Below, one piece after another: positions 60,082 through 64,000 of a stretch of DNA of 64,000 nt (positions within the stretch are counted from its first letter, which is position 1; each line of letters starts with the position of its first letter). A program made the position numbers and the translations under genes. Below the pieces are notes generated by a model. It ran no database searches. It was not told the origin of the DNA and saw only the letters and a program-made list of their open reading frames with translations. The stretch covers positions 214,629,376-214,693,375 of the forward strand of contig CM070873.1 of assembly GCA_036365515.1 (NCBI GenBank), written 5' to 3'. Source of the DNA: Torymus aiolomorphi. Lineage: Eukaryota > Arthropoda > Insecta > Hymenoptera > Torymidae.

Positions 60082-62946
60082 CACTGAGAAAAAAATTTCT
60101 TTGTAACAAAGAAAGCTTTCTTTGATTCAAAGAAATGAACATGATAAATAAATATTCTTTGAATCAAAGAATATTTAATTGCAGTTAAGTAATATGTCTT
60201 TACATCAAATAAATATTTTGTTGGATCTAAAGAAAAAATCTAGTAGGTGCAGTCAATGAATTATTTTATTGAAGTAAAGAAATAATCTTTGTCTCAATAC
60301 GAAGGTATCTTTGATTTAAAAAAATTGATGTCATTCAATTGACAAAATCCTTTTGAAGAAATATTTTTTCAGTCTAAAGAAACATTTTTTTCTTTCAAAA
60401 GTTGAATCTTTTGTTTAAAAAAATAACGACATTGAATTAAAGAAAACTGTCTTCTAATGAAATTCACTAAGACCAAAGAAAGCGTGCATACTAAGAAAGC
60501 TCTAGTTTTTTGATTCTATGCTACCGATATTTACTGCAAAGAAATTATTTTATTGAACTTAAAGTTAAGTTCTTACGATGTATTTACTAATTTCAAAGAA
60601 GCGCTTATTAATGATTAAGTAATATATATTTCATAGATTACCATAATTTTTAACAAGAAAGAAATATTTCATTATTCTTACTATTCGTTTTTATAATTTA
60701 AATACTAACGTCAACAAAAGCATGTATACTGGCAAAGGCCGAAGATTTCGACTCAAAGGTACAGGTATTAACGGCAAAGAAATGATTTTCTTGAACATAG
60801 TGTTAATTTCTTACGACGTATTCGCTAATTTCAAAGAAACGCGTCATTATGCGAAAGAATACATTTTGATTGAATAAAATAATTTTTTTCAAACAAATAA
60901 ATATTTCCTTGTTTTCACACTATGAAGTTTCTAAATGTCAATCGCAATTTCAAAGAAAGCATGTATAGTAAGGAAGCTTCCTGATTTTGACTCAATGATA
61001 CCGGTATTAACGGCAAAGTAATGACTTTCTTGAACGAAATTGAAATTTTTTACGCTGTATTTGCTCCATTCAAAGAAACGCATCATTATGCGAAAGAATA
61101 AATTTTTGATTGAATGCAATCATTTTTTTTCGAACAAATAAATATTTTATTCTTTTTACTACAAAGTTTTTAAATGTCTATTGCGATCAAAGAAAGCATG
61201 CATAGTAAGGAAGCCTCCTGAGTTTGACTCAATGATACCGGTATTAACGGCAAAGTAATGATTTTCTTGAACGAAATTGAAATATAACAAATAAATATTT
61301 CATTGTTTTTACTATAAAGTTTTTAAATGTCAATTGTAATTTCAAAGAAAGCATGCATAGTAAGGAAGCCCAATGTTTTCGACTCAATGACAACAGTATT
61401 AACGTCAAAGAAATGATTTTCATGAACGAAATTGAAATTTCTTAGGCTGTATTTGTTCTATTAAAAAAAACGCGTTTTTATTTGGAAGATCAAGAAAATC
61501 AAGAAAAAGGTTCAGGATAATAATTTTTTTGTCGTCAATATCGGTATCATTGAGTCAAAAACATGGGGCTTCCTTACTATGCATGCTTTGTTTGAAATTA
61601 CGCTTGACATTTAAAAACTTTTTAGTAAAAACAATGAAATATTTATTTGTTCGAAAAAAATGGTTGCATTCATCAAAAATATATTACTTTCGAACAAAAA
61701 CGCGTTTCTTTGAAAAGTGCCAATATAGCGTAAGAAATTTCAATTTCGGTCAAGAAAATCATTTCTTTGTCGTTAATACCGGTATCATTGAGTCAAAAAC
61801 ATTGGCCTTCCTTACTATGCATGCTTTCTTTGAAATTGCGATTGCCATTTAAAAACTTTTTAGTGAAAACAATAAAATATTTATTTGTTCGAAAAAAATG
61901 ATTGCATTCAATCAAAAATATATTACTTTCGAATAAAAACGCGTTTCTTTGAATAGAGCAAATACAGCGTAAGAAATTTCAATTTCGGGCATGAAAATCG
62001 TTTCTTTGACGTTAATACCGGTATCATTGAGTCAAAATCAGGAGGCTTCCTTACTGTGCATGCTTTCTTTGAAATTACGATTGACATTTAGAAACTTCAT
62101 AGTGTGAAAACAAGGAAATATTTATTTGTTTGAAAAAAATTATTTTATTCAATCAAAAATGTATTCTTTCGCATAATGACGCGTTTCTTTGAAATTAGCA
62201 AATTTAGAATACATCATAAGAAATTAACACCAAGTTCAAGAAAATCATTTCTTTGCCGTTAATACCTGTACCTGAGTCGAAATGTTCGATCTTTGCCAGT
62301 ATACATGCTTTTGTTGACGTTAGTATTTAAATTATAAAAACGAATAGTAAGGATAATGAAATATTTCTTTCTTGTTAAAAGTTACGGTAATCTATGAAAT
62401 ATATATTACTTAATCATTAATAAGCGCTTCTTTGAAATTAGTAAATACATCGTAAGAACTTAACTTTAAGTTCAATAAAATAATTTCTTTGCAGTAAATA
62501 TCGGTAGCATAGAATCAAAAAACTAGAGCTTTCTTAGTATGCACGCTTTCTTTGGTCTTAGTGAATTTCATTAGAAGACAGTTTTCTTTAATTCAATGTC
62601 GTTATTTTTTTAAACAAAAGATTCAACTTTTGAAAGAAAAAAATGTTTCTTTAGACTGAAAAAATATTTCTTCAAAAGGATTTTGTCAATTGAATGACAT
62701 CATTTTTTTTAAATCAAAGATACCTTCGTATTGAGATAAAGATTATTTCTTTACTTCAATAAAATAATTCATTGACTGCACCTAGTAGATTTTTTCTTTA
62801 GATCCAACAAAATATTTATTTGATGTAAAGACATATTACTTAACTGCAATTAAATATTCTTTGATTCAAAGAATATTTATTTATCATATTCATTTCTTTG
62901 AATCAAAGAAAGCTTTCTTTGGTTCAAAGAAATTTTTTTCTCAGTG
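60082..62946. mobile_element. 2.87-kb palindromic TA-flanked element (CACTGAG termini)
   Basis: It starts CACTGAGAAAAAAATTTC and ends with the inverse at 62,946, with TA on both sides. The two arms of about 1.43 kb mirror each other around 61,514. Each arm begins with TTTGATTCAAAGAAA-type short palindromes. It then holds imperfect direct units of about 235 bp with GGTATTAACGGCAAAG (left arm about 60,767, 61,007 and 61,241). There is no transposase, so it is a foldback, non-autonomous element; the TA flanks suggest Tc1/mariner-like integration. Confidence 0.85.
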
Positions 62947-63380
62947 TACACTACAAAAACACCTACAATCTACGGAAATCTGGGTATCCGTTAAATTTTT
63001 TAAAATATAAAGCCCAAAATTCTCTCCCGTAAGTGTTATTATCATACCAAAATTAATGGATATTCAGATTTCTATTGATTGTGTCCGCGGTCCTTTGCAA
63101 AAAATTTTCACGAAATGTGTGTATATCAGAAAAAGTGCTTGTATCACATTCTTAAAACTATTTACAATTCTTCTTATTTGTTTACAACGCGTGACATTTC
63201 CGATTCGTGTACTAGTATAAATTCTCCGAAATTTGAACGGTATGCGAGGGAGCTCATGTATAATTACTTGTAGAATTCATTCAGTATGCGCCAGTTCGTT
63301 CAAGTGTGAAGATTGATACTAGAAAAAATGAGGCTCCGAAGCATTGATTAATTTGTTTCACTTATCGTGTTTGGACAATA
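62947..63380. other. spacer, nothing firm
   Basis: AT-rich. It contains a possible transcription-start-like region before the putative exon pair that follows, but no reliable gene. Confidence 0.3.
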
Positions 63381-63765
63381 GTGTTACAACGGCTTTGAAA
63401 GGTAAGTTTCATTTTTTATAATTGTACTCTCTAAAAATGAATATGTGAAAAGTCCTGGTACGAATAAGTGAACAACTTTTCACATATTTATTGAGTAACT
63501 TTTCTGCTTATATTGTTAGTTCCATTTTTATGATACTTTAGAAAAACAATTATCTTATAACGCGATTTATTTATTCAAAATTAAAATTAACTTTAAACAA
63601 TTGTATTTATATTTTCAGATGCAGATATTGATATTGATATCTTATCTTGTATGACAGTTGATAATTTCAAAAAATTGAAAATGAATTTAAGTTGTCCTTT
63701 AATTTAACGAATTATCAAATCAATGAAAAATTTTGAAAATCAAAACGAAATAGAGGTAAAATTAA
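63381..63765 (+). pseudogene. possible decayed SAM-like exon of the transposon-associated family
   Basis: An exon-like end AAAG|gtaagt at about 63,400 and an acceptor TATTTTCAG|ATGCAG at about 63,619 would join to give DADIDIDILSCMTVDNFKKL. This resembles the NNITDIDTLQELIDSPDDFK segment of the SAM-domain gene at 30.0 kb. A TAA interrupts the frame at about 63,706, after which RIIKSMKNFENQNEIE runs to a possible gtaaaatt donor. The match is short and the call tentative. Confidence 0.3.
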
Positions 63766-63981
63766 ATATGCATATATTAAATTATGAATTGATTTTTAAT
63801 TAGTTTGTTTCTTTCAAGACGCTGAATTTTCTGAAACAGAACTAGCTCAAATCATTATTAAATATAATAGATATGATAGATTTCTTCCCATACTGAAAAT
63901 GTTACTTTTTATATCAAGTAATATGATTACTAAATGAATTAGTGGCTATTCCTGTATTAAAAATATAAATATTTCAATCAA

Positions 63982-64000
63982 CCCTGGTAGAAAATTAATC
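63982..64000 (+). mobile_element. left end of a third CCCTGG-terminal element
   Basis: CCCTGGTAGAAAATTAATC matches the termini at 20,861 and 58,583. The element continues beyond the window. Confidence 0.55.

Noticed and set aside
9867..64000. Upstream Ig1/Ig2 exons of the lachesin/DIP-type gene
   Set aside because: The minus strand was read for typical Cys/Trp exon patterns with splice sites, especially in the GC-rich blocks, and none was found. They may lie beyond the window.

Overview
The window looks like nuclear DNA of an insect, most likely a hymenopteran (inferred). Genes are spliced with GT-AG introns. AT-rich DNA alternates with GC-richer blocks, and there are many dinucleotide microsatellites and inverted-repeat (foldback) transposons. 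Very little is host coding sequence. Two exons on the minus strand (9866-9649 and 2325-2250) join in phase to encode the third Ig domain of a lachesin/DIP-type (Dpr-interacting protein) neuronal cell-adhesion protein. No other exon of that gene was recognised. The rest of the window is probably intron or 5' flank of that gene filled with mobile DNA.

Region by region. 1-2.2 kb is noncoding with a (CT)n tract. 2.8-3.4 kb is a foldback with a tRNA-like sequence in each arm. 4.0-9.4 kb, inside the 7.3-kb Ig-gene intron and on the opposite strand, is a nested two-exon gene. It encodes a signal peptide, an Asn/Lys-rich region, eight 64-aa Ser/Thr/Gln repeats in exact 192-bp register, and four to five 48-aa repeats. 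Its frame is broken by five nonsense codons and one frameshift. 10-16 kb holds dispersed repeats and a foldback. 16.5-18.7 kb is a Penelope-like retroelement (truncated reverse transcriptase plus GIY-YIG endonuclease) with 15-bp target-site duplications, inverted arms and a hammerhead-ribozyme core in each arm. 19-22 kb holds a foldback and a deleted CCCTGG-terminal DNA transposon that still encodes the N-terminus of a transposase-like protein.

24.4-30.0 kb carries two minus-strand genes of transposon type. One is a decayed zinc-finger/transposase-like gene. The other is an apparently intact eight-exon gene for a 542-aa SAM-like-domain protein. Immediately upstream of the SAM gene ATG begins a 16.3-kb compound inverted array (30,043-46,345). 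It is built from two modules arranged a-b-a'-b', with tandem 127-bp, 147-bp and about 375-bp units and a tRNA-like segment in each b arm. 46.7-50.2 kb holds further copies of a (TG)n-bearing dispersed repeat. 50.2-58.1 kb is noncoding as far as can be seen, with GC-rich blocks and a (GA)n tract. 58.1-59.2 kb shows a nested insertion (repeat in repeat, then MITE). 60.1-62.9 kb is a 2.87-kb palindromic TA-flanked element. The final 0.7 kb has a possible decayed SAM-family exon pair and the first bases of another CCCTGG element.

All family assignments come from reading motifs by eye; no search or alignment was run. Percent identities and exact arm borders are estimates unless stated.
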